Assembly (NCBI GenBank): GCA_014529385.2
Contig: CM043944.1
Span: 59,386,268-59,450,267 of the forward strand
DNA: 64,000 nucleotides
Direction: 5' to 3'
From: Adiantum capillus-veneris
Lineage: Eukaryota > Streptophyta > Polypodiopsida > Polypodiales > Pteridaceae
This document shows, piece after piece, positions 1 to 10,640 of the stretch (position 1 is its first letter; every line of letters starts with the position of its first letter). The notes under the pieces are model-generated. The model made no database searches. It saw nothing but the letters and a program-made list of their open reading frames with translations, and was not told the origin of the DNA. Both the position numbers and the translations under genes were made by a program.

Positions 1-383
1 CATTTTTTATAAGTGCATTATATTCTGATTGCATGGCAGCCATCCAATTTTCATCATTTTGTGCTTCATCAAAAGATAGAGGTTCCTCCACATAACATTA
101 ACTAGAAACAACCAAAGCATAGCAATCTGATGCATAAGATGGATGGCAAGAACTTGAACGAGTACGACAAGACAAAAGTATATCCAATTTGCTATCATGC
201 AAAGTATGCCTCAGCCATTTTGGTATACCTCTAGCCTGCTCATTCTTAGCCTCTTCCTCATCAAGTACATCATGTACATCTGCATCAGAAATTGGCTGAT
301 CTGTAACATTTTAAGAAACCCCCATATGTTGTACATTTGCCTCATTGGAATTTACATCCAAACTTCTATCACTAAAAAGAGGT
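1..383 (-). pseudogene. Copia gag-pol fragment (left part of a split copy)
   Basis: The minus strand encodes pieces of the linker between integrase and reverse transcriptase of the same Copia family found complete at 10052-15229. The match runs base by base to roughly 13070-13460 of that element, with several substitutions and frame breaks. The fragment begins before the window and stops abruptly at 383, where a solo LTR has entered; it resumes at 1903. It has no intact frame and no function is expected. Confidence 0.85.
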
Positions 384-815
384 TGTCATAAAATCTAATA
401 TCTAACCAACCCAAATGATTTTCTCATATTAAACTGATCATTTAATGTGGGATAATAAACAGGAACAAGGGTTAGAATATAGACATGTGCTTACGGATCT
501 ATCTCAACACATGGCCAATGGTAAAGGGGTCCAAATGAGAGATGGTCTGTCAAAGAGCAATGCAACCTAATGGAGCTTAAAAGACCTTAGGGTTAGCTTC
601 ATTAAAGACCTCCAAAAGTTAGTGTTAAAAAGTCCTTTGACCTTACGTAAGCTAGGGCTAGCCTCGAGGTGGGAATCGTACCTAAGCATGAGGTGCTAAG
701 ACACTTAAAGTGAATGTGGGGACCTTGCCCAAAGCTTGAGGTGATTTTTATGCTTAAATGATTGAGGTTTTTGAAATGTTAAATTCGAAGATAAGTTCTC
801 AAGAGGCATGAACGT

Positions 816-960
816 CCATGCTTGATTGAATAATTCCTTAAAGTATTCCATTCAACCAAATGACTTAATAAGCATAAAAGACACATGCTTGCTTGATTGA
901 ATAAGTCCTTGAAGTATTCTATTCAATCAGATGACTTAATAAGCATAAAAGACACATGTT
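816..960. repeat. Two-copy tandem repeat, about 73 bp
   Basis: Two adjacent diverged copies (about 816-887 and 888-960) share TTGATTGAATAA, AGTATTC and the block ACTTAATAAGCATAAAAGAC. The repeat lies within the solo LTR, in what would be U3. Confidence 0.75.
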
Positions 961-1123
961 CAAATGATCCTCCACATGTGGCCCTCATGATGTGTTTGAA
1001 TGCTAATGGTTAGGTTTCAAAGGGGTCCAATGAGAATTCAGATATATATATAAATAAATAATTAAGTTCTTTCTCTCAAAAGAGAAAAAAGAGGACACAT
1101 GTCCAAAAAAAATAATAAAATAA

Positions 1124-1126
<3 letters not shown>

Positions 1127-1174
<48 letters not shown>

Positions 1175-1180
1175 TACTCT

Positions 1181-1212
<32 letters not shown>
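1127..1212. repeat. (GA)n and (CA)n microsatellites
   Basis: A GA run at about 1127-1169 is followed by a CA run at about 1192-1212 inside the solo LTR. Short Ser/Leu and Val/Cys frames that cross it are artefacts of the repeats. Confidence 0.95.
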
Positions 1213-1213
<1 letters not shown>

Positions 1214-1902
1214 TCTCTCATTGTGTGGATTGCAAAATGCAAGAGCTCCATCTCCTTCTCCAAGTTTGTTGAGAAGTGGAGAGCCTACACCAACACTCTT
1301 GGCTATGGAATACAAATCCGACCAAGATCCATGCTTCAATGCTTAAGATTGCCATCTTCTTCATCTTCATTACTATGCTATTATGCTATGCTAAGCAAGA
1401 AGAGTGATGATAAGTGAGGAACTATTTCTTTCTCGTATGGAATGTTTCTTCTTTCTCTTCCCTACCCTCATTCCCCGCTAGCTCTCTCCACCTTCAAAGG
1501 TGTTTGAGGCCTTGGAACTGAGGCTTGGGATAGTTAATTCTTTTTGCAAAGTTTATGTTAAGCTCGTGATGCATGAAGCTTTCCATCTTCATAGCATCAC
1601 CAAGGTCACAAAGAACACAAAGATTGTATCGTAACAAAGTCTTTCTTGATGGGAGAATCTATAATACAAACGCCTTTTGGAGGGGGGACCGGCTCCAAGT
1701 AAATCCGGTCCTCATCTATTGTCATGTTCTATTCAGTCTCTTGCAAAAGTATTGTTCATTCCAAGTTAATTAAGTACTATGTTTATGTTGCTACCATCAA
1801 TTAATTTCACCCTTCAAGTTCTCAAAGTAATCTCACAAAAAATGCTCACTCTAATTCTCTTAATTCCGCTATTCTCAAAGTTCATAGGCCATTTCCATTA
1901 CA

Positions 1903-2886
1903 GAGGCAACGAACTATCATAAATGTCCTATGAGCTTAAATTACTGTCTCTAGTACATGACAACGAGGGCTCAATAAAATCTTCCACAAACACGATATCC
2001 CATGTAACCAAGATACACATTGTTTGCAGATGGTACAACCTATAACCTATGCTTTTAGCATTATAACCAACAAAAATGAACTTGACAAGGCTTATCATCC
2101 AATTTTAAGCGATGCGTTTGTGGCACCAAAGCATATGCCAAACACCCAAAAATAGGCATGTGAATAATATATGGCTTTCTATCATGCCATGCTTCATATG
2201 GAGTCATAGACTTCAAAGCTTTTGTAGGACACCTATTGAGTACATAAGTGGCACACATGATGGCCTCAAGCCAAAACAAATGTGGCAAAGCTTGAATTTT
2301 GACCATACATCTTGCCATCTCCATAAGCGACATGTTCTTCCTTTCAGCAGCAGGGCCAAAGCATGTATTGGTTGTCCAAGAAGTGGTGTCTTGGACACTA
2401 CTTTAATAGCAACTTAAGGATCCCGGTTTCATGTGTCCCATATGAACATAACAACCATGTTGTATATCATTAGAAAGCTTTTGATAAGCAAAATCCAAAA
2501 TTGCAATGTCCACAAAGTTTTGATAAGATTTGTAAAAAATTTACCGTGTCCTACTTTTTGGTAAGCCAAATTCGAAAAAGTGAAATAGTGACACCACCAA
2601 GACATGCTTTCACCCAACACCATTTTGTTGAGGCGTATACTGCAACGTACATTGGTTTTTTATCTCACAACTAGCCAAAAATGCATTAAATACATGATAC
2701 ATATACTCTCCTCCTCGATCAAAACGGAGGGTGCCCATAGTACATTTAGAGACATTTTCAACCATAGCCATAAATTGCTTGATGCACATAAACACTTCGG
2801 ACTTTACCTTATGCAGATACACCCCTGCATGCCTAGAGTAATCATCAATGAAAGTCACAAAGTAAAGGCAGTCTCCCAAGGACGAT
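1903..2886 (-). pseudogene. Copia integrase fragment (right part of a split copy)
   Basis: This is the continuation of the fragment at 1-383. The minus strand still shows integrase-core signatures: FVTFIDDYSRHAG near 2850, the second catalytic Asp in RFDRGGEY near 2705 and PQQNGVG near 2620, where the catalytic Glu of the ERKNR motif is lost. An unrelated segment of about 270 bp (2347-2620) interrupts it. Homology to the family ends at about 2886. Frames are broken throughout. Confidence 0.85.
2347..2620. other. Insertion of about 270 bp within the Copia fragment
   Basis: In the intact relatives the sequences on either side (TTTCAGC at 2343 and CACCATTTTG at 2620) are adjacent. The extra DNA is AT-rich with no coding potential. 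I see no clear terminal repeats or target duplication, so its class is unknown. Confidence 0.55.
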
Positions 2887-2977
2887 TTTGAAGAAAAATG
2901 GTACTTTAAGGTTCATATAGGATATGTAGCTGGTTAACCAGGTAACAATCCACAATGTGGGTACTGGCCCAATTGTG

Positions 2978-3261
2978 GATGAATTTGTTGAGGCCTTTGC
3001 AGGTAGATCTATTTACTCCATGGGTGATCTTTACTCTAGATACAATCAATTTTAGTTAGCGTTGGAGAGGAGGGATCTTACTATGATGTGCACTCCTCTC
3101 GGTTTGGTAAGGATGTGCACTCTACCCCAGGGTGCTACTAATTTTGTAGCTCATATGATGAACGACATGAATAAGGTATTAAGGGACTTTATCCGTCATG
3201 TTACTATGCCTTTCATTGATGATCTACCAAATAAAGGATGTGAAGAAGGGTCCTAAGATGA
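2978..3261 (+). pseudogene. Ty3/Gypsy reverse-transcriptase fragment
   Basis: One frame reads the RT palm region: AGRSIYSMGDLYSRYNQF, an in-frame TAG where Gln is expected, LALERRDLT, MCTPLGLVRM, LPQGATN and the catalytic box PFIDD (an FxDD version of YxDD). This order is typical of Gypsy RT. Upstream and downstream domains are absent, so this is a dead fragment about 95 codons long. It belongs to a different lineage from the Tat element at 30310-38082, whose RT box is FMDD in a different context. Confidence 0.75.
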
Positions 3262-4080
3262 GGTAAAAGATCAAAGGGGGTGCCGATGATGAATTCCATG
3301 TTTTCGTCAGCCAATGCAGGCAAAAGCCAGACAACCTTATGATCGATCACTTCTATAATGCCGATGCAAGAGTTAAAGCAAGTTTGAGGTGTATCAGAGT
3401 GGGAGCTTTAGAAATTAAGCTCACTGGGACATTTCTGCTCCGAGACAAACCTATTTTGAAGCTTTATAATGATCCTCATGCAGGACAGTCTTCAATTGGT
3501 CTTGGCGAAGGGCCTCCCATTTGATGCCGTGGGGTAGGATTCATTGTGTTACTTAGGCCAACATAGCCTTGGAGAATGAAGGAATTGGCAGAATGATCAG
3601 TTTTTTGTGAAAAGCCTTAATGGGAGCCTCTATTTCAATATGCATATCCATTGTCAATGTCCGATCTTCTTGCAAAGATGGCTAAGAAACGGATGTCATT
3701 TACATTGTACTAAACGGAAGCTACGATGGCACACTTCATCGGCATTTGGTGGATCCAATAATGTGAGCTTGATAAGCTTGTCCGAGTTAATTGCCAACAA
3801 TGGTGATCATATCAAAGCTGGACGGCTACGGTGAGGAGCTCAAGCAATATCTTTGTGGGAATCAGTCCATGTTCAGAAAAAATTGGAAGTTATGAAAAAC
3901 GAATTTTTAAGTCATCGGCAATGATGACGAGATGACCATCGTGGAGCCGCCCACCATGGTGAAGGAAAGGAGCGTCGATTGCCATCTTCAACACTAAAGG
4001 GCACGGATGGAAAGAGATGGGATGCGCGGTGGGGGTCAAAAGTAGGAATCTCGAGGCGAATGGAAGGTGGAAAAAATTAG
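3262..4080. other. No recognisable gene
   Basis: Only short frames are present and none resembles a known family. It may be more of the decayed Gypsy element whose RT lies just upstream, but I cannot support that. Confidence 0.4.
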
Positions 4081-4084
4081 GCGA

Positions 4085-4160
4085 TCATCGCAGGCACCCG
4101 GACTCGAACCCTCGCCACTGCTGTGAGAGCCCAATGCACTAACCACTACACCCGAGACGT
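4085..4160 (-). ncRNA. tRNA-like pol III promoter relic (SINE head or tRNA pseudogene)
   Basis: On the minus strand an A-box-like TGTAGTGGTTAGTGC (4136-4150) is followed about 30 nt later by a perfect B box GGTTCGAGTCC (4100-4110). The centre GGGCTCTCAC resembles a tRNA-Glu (CTC) anticodon loop. The anticodon and T stems do not pair well, so it is not a working tRNA. A tRNA-derived SINE head is the likeliest reading; a decayed tRNA gene is the alternative. I do not see a clear SINE tail. Confidence 0.5.
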
Positions 4161-6013
4161 GGTCGTTGACAAGTGGACAAACCATAAAATGATCTATATT
4201 TTGTCCTAATTTACCCCTGAAATCAAGGGCTGCACGCGCCTTGATCTCCGCATCCTAGTTTGCTTGCCATTGATCCCACCCTCAATCTTCATTAAACGCT
4301 GCGTGCCCTTTAGTGCTGAGGGGTTGCCATGTTGAGGGAGTTCTCGAGGCCACCCACTTCCACAGGGAGAAAACGTGGGGCTGGCCAACAATAGAGAGTA
4401 GCAGCTCGTGGAAAAGGACTTTTTTTTGAAGTAGGACCTGGGGAAACCATGCTCAACAAGAGAGAGAGGATGTGGGGCATGAGCCCGAGAGCTGCTGACA
4501 TCAAGGATTGTCGAGCTTGGTAGCGCAGGAAGACGCCAAGCTACGCTGCATAAGCAAGGCAAGACCGAGAGTTGCATGGAAGGACAGGTTCGCTTGGGGC
4601 TGCAGTTGAGGGAGCTTCCATCAGAGGGGGGGGCGGCCAGCTGAGAAAGTAACGCTCAAAAAAAGCCTTGAGCTCGTAGGCAGCCCACCTCGGGTAACCA
4701 AGTGAAGGAATGGGGGCTACTGCAGAAGGGACTGAGGGCCCTGCAGACAGGGACACCCGTGCGTAGGTCTTGAAGGCGAGTGAAGGCCAAGCAGGTGAAG
4801 GGCGTGCCGAGCATGGGCTACCATGCAACGCGAAGCCCGGCCCTTGAAGCCACATTGAGCTCGAGGAAAAAGGGGAGGCCACCTAGTTTAGAGGACTAGA
4901 ATGGGAGGGAGCCGATGGTTTACAGAAAAAATAACAAGCTGGTTATAGGTTGTACCTGTGAGAAGGGTGGGCTCTGAGGGTGGTACAGGGGAGCGAAAGA
5001 GAGAGAATGAGGGTTCAGGGATGGTCTTGATCATAGTCTTCGGCTGGTCATCAAGTCCATCAGGAGGTGCAGCTCGTTGAGGTCGCCATGCTCAACCTGG
5101 TCACCATTTGAGGGGAAAGGGCGACTCATGTGTTAGCAACCAAGTCAAGTGGGGGCTCAGAACAAGCACGCAGCAACAGAGAGAAGGCTGCCATGCTCAG
5201 TACAGGGCCCATGAGGTGAAGGGAGCCCGAGCTCAAGTAGGGAGGAGCAAGAAAAAAAAGGAGCACTGTAGGGCAGTTTTTTCTGAGGTTGCGACGGATA
5301 TGAGGTGGCACTGATAGCTCAACAAGAGATAGTTGGAAGACGAGCGCCTGCATATAAGAGAGGAAGCCGCCAATTTCAAAGGGCGCGTGGCTCGAGAAGC
5401 AGAAGGAGCCACCAGTTGCTGATCACAAGGGGATCAATAGCTCGAGAGAGGATAACGAGTTGAGGCAGACCGAGTAGAGTTGGACAACATTCTTGGGGGC
5501 ATCAACCATCAAGCAAGTGCAAAAACACGCTCTCAATATAGCACTGCAGGAGATTTTGATGCTTTTGTGGGCGCATTCAGAAGGCGGTGAAGGGGAGTTG
5601 TCAAGGGATCATCAAGGCCGAGCCTAATTAAGGAAGGCGGCCTTGCCTGGGTACGATCAGAGGGATCGTCAACCTGTAGTAGGGGGAAATTAGGGGCTCG
5701 CTATTACAAGTTAGGAGGTTGCCATCAGTGGGGGCTTAATCAAAGGCATATAAGCCAGGCTCGGGGGTCGTCAAGATCAGAAGGCAAGAGGAACTCAGGG
5801 TCAACGAAGCGGGTTTAGTTTGGGTTGTTAAAGGTAGCACGGAACCAAGCAGGCGCAAACCTCAGTGGTGAGCACCAAGCTATTGGCAAGAGTCAACCGC
5901 CTGTGCATCGTCAAAGAAAAGTGCATCAAACAATCTCCTATATTTTTTTGTGGGTCCTTAAATTCCTCTGTATATATGCTATGTAAATAAGATCGACTGG
6001 GACAGTGTTCTCT
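4161..6013. other. GC-richer region with no recognisable gene
   Basis: This stretch is noticeably richer in G and C than its surroundings. It has several open frames of 60-120 codons on both strands, but they overlap in antisense, are rich in Ala/Ser/Pro or Arg/Gly from base composition, and match no family I know. It could be an old LTR or spacer. Confidence 0.4.
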
Positions 6014-9000
6014 AAATGAGGTAGCCAACATCAGTTTGGTAAAGAGTGACATGAGCAAGATCGCCAGCATCATGTAGACACAACTTCAAACCTGTTTCCA
6101 TGGGAGTGGCAATAGGTTTGCAATCCTCAAGTCCAAACTTACATAGCAATGTATCTATGTAACTTTTCTGACAAAAGGCAATACCACCATCACACTACTT
6201 AAACTATATACCCAAGTAATGATGCGACAACCCCAAATCTTTCATCTTGAAAGTAGCATTCAAATCAGCCTTAAATTCAGCAATATGTCTCTCATTTGGT
6301 CCAGTGATTAGCAAATCATCTACATAAAGAACCACAATAAGAAGTACATCACTCTCATGCTTTACATACAATGTGCTTTCTGTTGGACTGTTACGAAAGC
6401 CTCGTTTGACCAAATGAGTGTCAGTTTTCTCATACCAAGCACGAGGAGATTGCTTCAGCCCATTCAAAGCCTTCTTACATCTGCACACTTTGTCCTCTTG
6501 TCCTTTTATGATAAAATCGTGAGGCTGCGTTACATAAACTTCCTCAAATATGTCACCATTTAAGAAAGTAGTAACAATGTCTGATTGATGTACATCCCAA
6601 CCAAAATCAGCCGCCAATGCACATAGAAAACGCACAGTAGTCATACGACAAGTGGGAGCAAAAGTCTCTTCATAATCTATGTCTTTTTGTTGTGCATAAC
6701 GCTTTGCAACAAGTCGAGCCTTATGGCGATCGACGATCTCACCATCCGGCTTGCGTTTTAGCTTGTAAACCCACTTCGTACCAATGGCCTTTTTGCCAGG
6801 AGGTAAATCACATAAAGTCCATGTGTCATTTTCTATAAGTGCATCATATTCTGTGCTTCATCAAAAGACAACGGTTTCTCAACATCATGTAAGCTAGACA
6901 CAGCCAAAGCATAACAATCTAATGCATAAGATGCATGGTGAGAGCCTGAACGAGTACGACTAGACAAAGGTGCATCCAATTTACTGTCACGCAATGTATG
7001 CACCAACCATTTTGGCATACTTCTAGCCTGCTCATTTTCAGCCCTTTCCTCATCAAGTACACCATGTACATCTGCATTAGTAATAGGCTGATCTGAAACA
7101 TTTTCGAAAATCCCCATAGGCTATACATTTGCCTCATTGGAATTTACATGGGAACTTCCACCACTGAAAAGAGGCAACAAAGTGTCATAAATGTCCTGTG
7201 AGCTTACATTACTGTCTCTAGTACATGACAACAAGGGCTGAACAAAATCTTCCACAAACACTACATCCCGTTAGACCAAAATACGCTTTGTTTGCGGATG
7301 ATACAACCTGTAACCTTTGCTTTCAGCACTATAACCAACAAAAATACATTTGACAGCCTTAACATCCAATTTTCTGCGCTGCACTTGTGGCCTTAAACCA
7401 TAAGCCAAACAACCAAAAACTTGCATGTGCTCAATAGATGGCTTTTTATGATGCCATGCTTCATATGGAGTCATAGACTGCAACGCTTTCATAGGACACT
7501 TGTTAACAACATAAGTGGCACACATGACAGCCTCGAGCCAAAACGAATGTGGTAAAGCTTGACTCTTGACCATACATCATGCCATTTTCGTAAGTGACCT
7601 GTTTTTCCTCTCAGCTACACCATTTTGCTGAGACGTATAAGGCACTGTACATTGGTGTTTTATCCCACGACTAGCCAGAAATGCATTAAATTCATGAGAC
7701 ATATACTCCCCCCCTCGATCGGAACAGAGGGTGCCCATAATACATTTCGAGACAATTTCAGCAATAGCCAGAAATTGTTTGAAGCATATAAAAACTTTGG
7801 ACTTCGCTTTAAGCGGAAATACCCATGCATGCCTAGAGTAATCATCAATGAAAGTCACGAAGTACAGGTAATTGCCCAAGGACGGAGTTTGCATGGGCCC
7901 ACAAACATCACTATCCACAAGCTGTAACCTGCATGTGGCCCTAACTGAACCAACCTTTGGAGACTTTGAATGTTGCATCTTACCCCAAATACAACCTTCA
8001 CAAGCATGTTTGACAGGTCCTTCAAGAAGCGGCAAAGAAGCAACCATATCAGATTTCTACAAACGCAGCAAACTAGCAAAATTTAAATGCCCAAAACATG
8101 GATGCCATAGTATTGCATCTGAAACAGCCCTTGAATCTGCAACTGCATTTGCAAAATTTTATCCACACTTGTCATATAAAGTGAGCTTATACAGTCCACG
8201 GCACAAAAGGCCAGATGCAACAATTTCATCACCAAAACTGAGATCATGAACTGTACATTTGTCATCCACAAATTTGAATACAAGTCCAAGTCTAGCAAGT
8301 GCAGATATAGACAAAAGATTCTTCTTGATCCCAGAAAGTGCATCAACAAGTGTGAAAAAACTGATGTTTGCAGAAGTGAGCACAATCTTTCCAACTCCCT
8401 GAACCGGATAAGAGGCGTTGTTGGCACAAGTGACTGCATTCCCATGAGGGATAGACTCGAGAGGTTTAAACAATTCACGATGTGAGGTAATGTGCTTTGT
8501 AGCACCACTGTCGAAATACCACACATGTGAATCTGTAGCAACTGACATGCATGCATCATGGACAGCAGGATTGTAATTGCACTCTACACTAAAAGCCCAT
8601 TCTGCATCAACATCAGCAGCACAGTCTCCTTTCATAGAAGACTCAACAATGGTTGTATTTGTAGTGGAACCAACATTTGCATTAGAACCACCCTCTTTCT
8701 TCTTAGCCTCTTTGGCCTTCAACTTAGGACACTGCTTGATCAAGTGATCATTAGCTTTACAATAATGACAACGCATCTTCTTTTTGCCCTTATCGCCAGA
8801 ATTTTTCAGACAAATTACTGCCAACAAAAGCATTAGGAACAGAAGTTTTTCCACTCACAGCAGAACCATAAGAAGTGGTTGCATTGCTGTTAGCACCCTT
8901 TCTTTGAGAAGCAATAAAAGCCTGTTCAACTGCACGCTGCCTAGTCCTGTTTTTTCTGGAAAGTGACTCTTGCAATAGCAATGTTCATAATGCATCAAAC

Positions 9001-9618
9001 TTGACAACTTCAGGATTTCCTTGAGTCATAAGTCTCCAAGTACTAGCAAAAGTATGGTAAGAATCTGGTAAGGCATCAAGAACAGTCTGCACAAGGGAAC
9101 TGTCTGAAATGACTTCACCTACAGAAATAAGTTTCTCATTGATATCCTTGATACCAGCAAGGAAAGTGTCCATATCATCTTCCTCATGCATAATCTTTGA
9201 TTCCATCTCTTTACGTAACAAAGCAATTTTAGCCTCATTGCGGATTGCATAAAGACTTGCTAGAATATCCCAAGCCTGTTTTGCTGATTTTGCTGAACGA
9301 ATGTGAGGAACAATGGTACACTTCACAGACAAGGCAATCAATGCATGACCCTGCTTATCCTTTACATCCCAATGAGCTTGTTCTGCTATAGGCAAAAACA
9401 ACTCTAATAGCAGAAATCCTTGTAGCAAGACGTGCAACATCCTTAACATCCCCTACATCCTCAGAACCAGGACGTACATCAATGCCTTGCCCAATATTCC
9501 AGACGCCCTCTGTCACAAGAACATGTTGCATCATGTAAGCCCACATAGGGTAATTTTCCCCATCCAACTTGTCCTCAACAACAAACATCTTGAACACATC
9601 TGTGTTGTTGTCTGACAT
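6014..9618 (-). pseudogene. Copia gag-pol polyprotein, broken
   Basis: The reading begins at MSDNNTDVFKMF (9618) and continues through a gag domain, a zinc knuckle CHYCKANDHLIKQC (about 8770), protease WYFDSGATKHIT (DSGA, about 8515), integrase (FVTFIDDYSRHAW, SDRGGEY and the intact catalytic Glu in NGVAERKNR) and RT with the box YVDD (about 6320). Frameshifts divide it into several frames. Two points are better preserved than in the young sister: the catalytic Glu of integrase is present, and the Gln and Cys codons that are stops in the sister are intact. Confidence 0.85.
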
Positions 9619-9926
9619 GGTAAATGCTGCACCTGATGTGAAAACTACCCGAAAAGAGGAGAAACGAAGCGGGAAAAACAGGTGCTATATAACACAAACC
9701 GTAGAAGACTATAAGGCACATGTTATGCAGAAAACGGCACTGACAGAAATTATACACAAAATGACAAAATTGCCTATGCAGACCTACCTGTAGTGGAAAC
9801 GGAGGCCGAAATCAATCCCAAAACTATTGTCGACCTGCGAACGCTCACCAAAGCTTACAGAAATCAGAGAAAGTGAGCAGGCGTACATTGGAGCTGCTGG
9901 CAACTAAGCCCGGGTGGACGCAACCT

Positions 9927-9938
9927 ACTCTAATACCA
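9927..9938 (-). promoter_or_regulatory. Primer-binding site, tRNA-iMet type
   Basis: The minus strand reads TGGTATTAGAGT immediately inside the 5' LTR. It differs by one base from TGGTATCAGAG, the usual complement of the initiator tRNA-Met 3' end in plant Copia elements. Confidence 0.75.
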
Positions 9939-9940
9939 AT

Positions 9941-10035
9941 TGTTGGAATTAGGGTTGCAGAGAAACGCGCACAGCTTGGAGAAGACGACGGTCCTTCTGT
10001 GTTCACACACACCACTACCACATGTATATGTAACA
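9941..10035 (-). repeat. Shortened Copia 5' LTR, 95 bp
   Basis: It has TG...CA ends on both sides. Its outer parts match the reverse complement of the 227-bp LTR at 10052-10278, while the central 132 bp, including the T-rich segment, is absent. Confidence 0.8.
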
Positions 10036-10051
10036 CCGAAGATGTACGGAT

Positions 10052-10278
10052 TGTTACCATATACATGTGGTAGTGATGTGTGTGAACACACTAGGACCGC
10101 CGGGGCATTTTTTCCCTCTTTAGGAGGTTTTTTCCCCCGTGCATTGTATATACGCCCATCACTCTAGGGCTATCTATCTTTCCATTGCACACTAAGTAAT
10201 ATACTCTCTATTGTGTGCCTTGAGCTTCCTTCGTCTTCTCCAAGCTGTGTGTGTTTCTCTGCAACCCTAATTCCAACA
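10052..10278 (+). repeat. 5' LTR of the young Copia element
   Basis: 227 bp, TG...CA. It contains the Copia-typical T-rich segment TTTTTTCCC...TTTTTTCCCCC and TATA-like GTATATAC at about 10146. Confidence 0.95.
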
Positions 10279-10280
10279 AT

Positions 10281-10291
10281 TGGTATCAGAG
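10281..10291 (+). promoter_or_regulatory. Primer-binding site, tRNA-iMet
   Basis: TGGTATCAGAG begins two bases after the 5' LTR and is a perfect complement to the 3' end of plant initiator tRNA-Met. It primes minus-strand DNA synthesis. Confidence 0.95.
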
Positions 10292-10640
10292 TAGGTCACG
10301 TCCTCCCGGGCTTAGTCGTCAGCTGCTCCAGCACACGCCTGCTCACTTTCTCCGATTTCAGTGAGCTTTGGCGAGCGTTCACAGGTCGACAAAAATTCTG
10401 GGAGGACTCGAAGAGCTTGGTCTGCTCAGAATTTTGATTTGGGCTCATTTCGGCCTCCGTTTCCACTACAGGCAGTACTACACAGGCTACTTCGTCATTT
10501 TGTGCAGAATTTCTGTCAGTGCCGTTTTGTGCATAACAGGTGCCTTATAGTCTTCTACGGTTTGTGCTATATAGCACAGGTTGTTCCCGCTCCATTTCTC
10601 CTATTTTCGGGCAGTTTTCACATCAGGTGCAACATTTACC

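Larger units (their letters stand above)
384..1902. mobile_element. Solo LTR, 1519 bp (family L1 of this window)
   Basis: The segment starts TGTCATAA and ends ATTACA, so it has TG...CA ends. It interrupts a Copia fragment whose two sides join cleanly. The flanks read GAGGT (379-383) and GAGGC (1903-1907), a 5-bp target duplication with one later change. Inside are an AT-rich TATA-like run near 1041-1065, (GA)n and (CA)n microsatellites and no coding frame, as expected of an LTR. The first part recurs at 43138-43229 and 63874-64000, which shows a repeated family. No partner LTR or internal region is present, so a solo LTR left by unequal recombination is inferred. The lineage is unknown; the length suits Ty3/Gypsy. 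Confidence 0.7.
6014..10035 (-). mobile_element. Copia element, truncated at its 3' end
   Basis: The order on the minus strand is 5' LTR (10035 to 9941), primer-binding site, gag, protease, integrase and reverse transcriptase. Homology to the plus-strand sister at 10052-15229 stops at 6014 just after the RT, so most of RNase H, the polypurine tract and the 3' LTR are lost. Its 5' LTR is only 95 bp against 227 bp in the sister, with about 132 bp missing from the middle. The young Copia element inserted only 16 bp beyond its LTR edge, so this copy is the older one. Confidence 0.85.

Noticed and set aside
4085-4160. Functional tRNA-Glu gene
   Set aside because: The anticodon and T stems do not pair, in spite of good A and B boxes.
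4206-5353. Ala/Ser/Pro-rich and Arg-rich frames as genes
   Set aside because: Frames overlap on opposite strands, follow GC composition and have no recognisable domain.
9845-10167. Short frames across the two Copia LTRs
   Set aside because: They read LTR sequence in both directions and have no coding signature.
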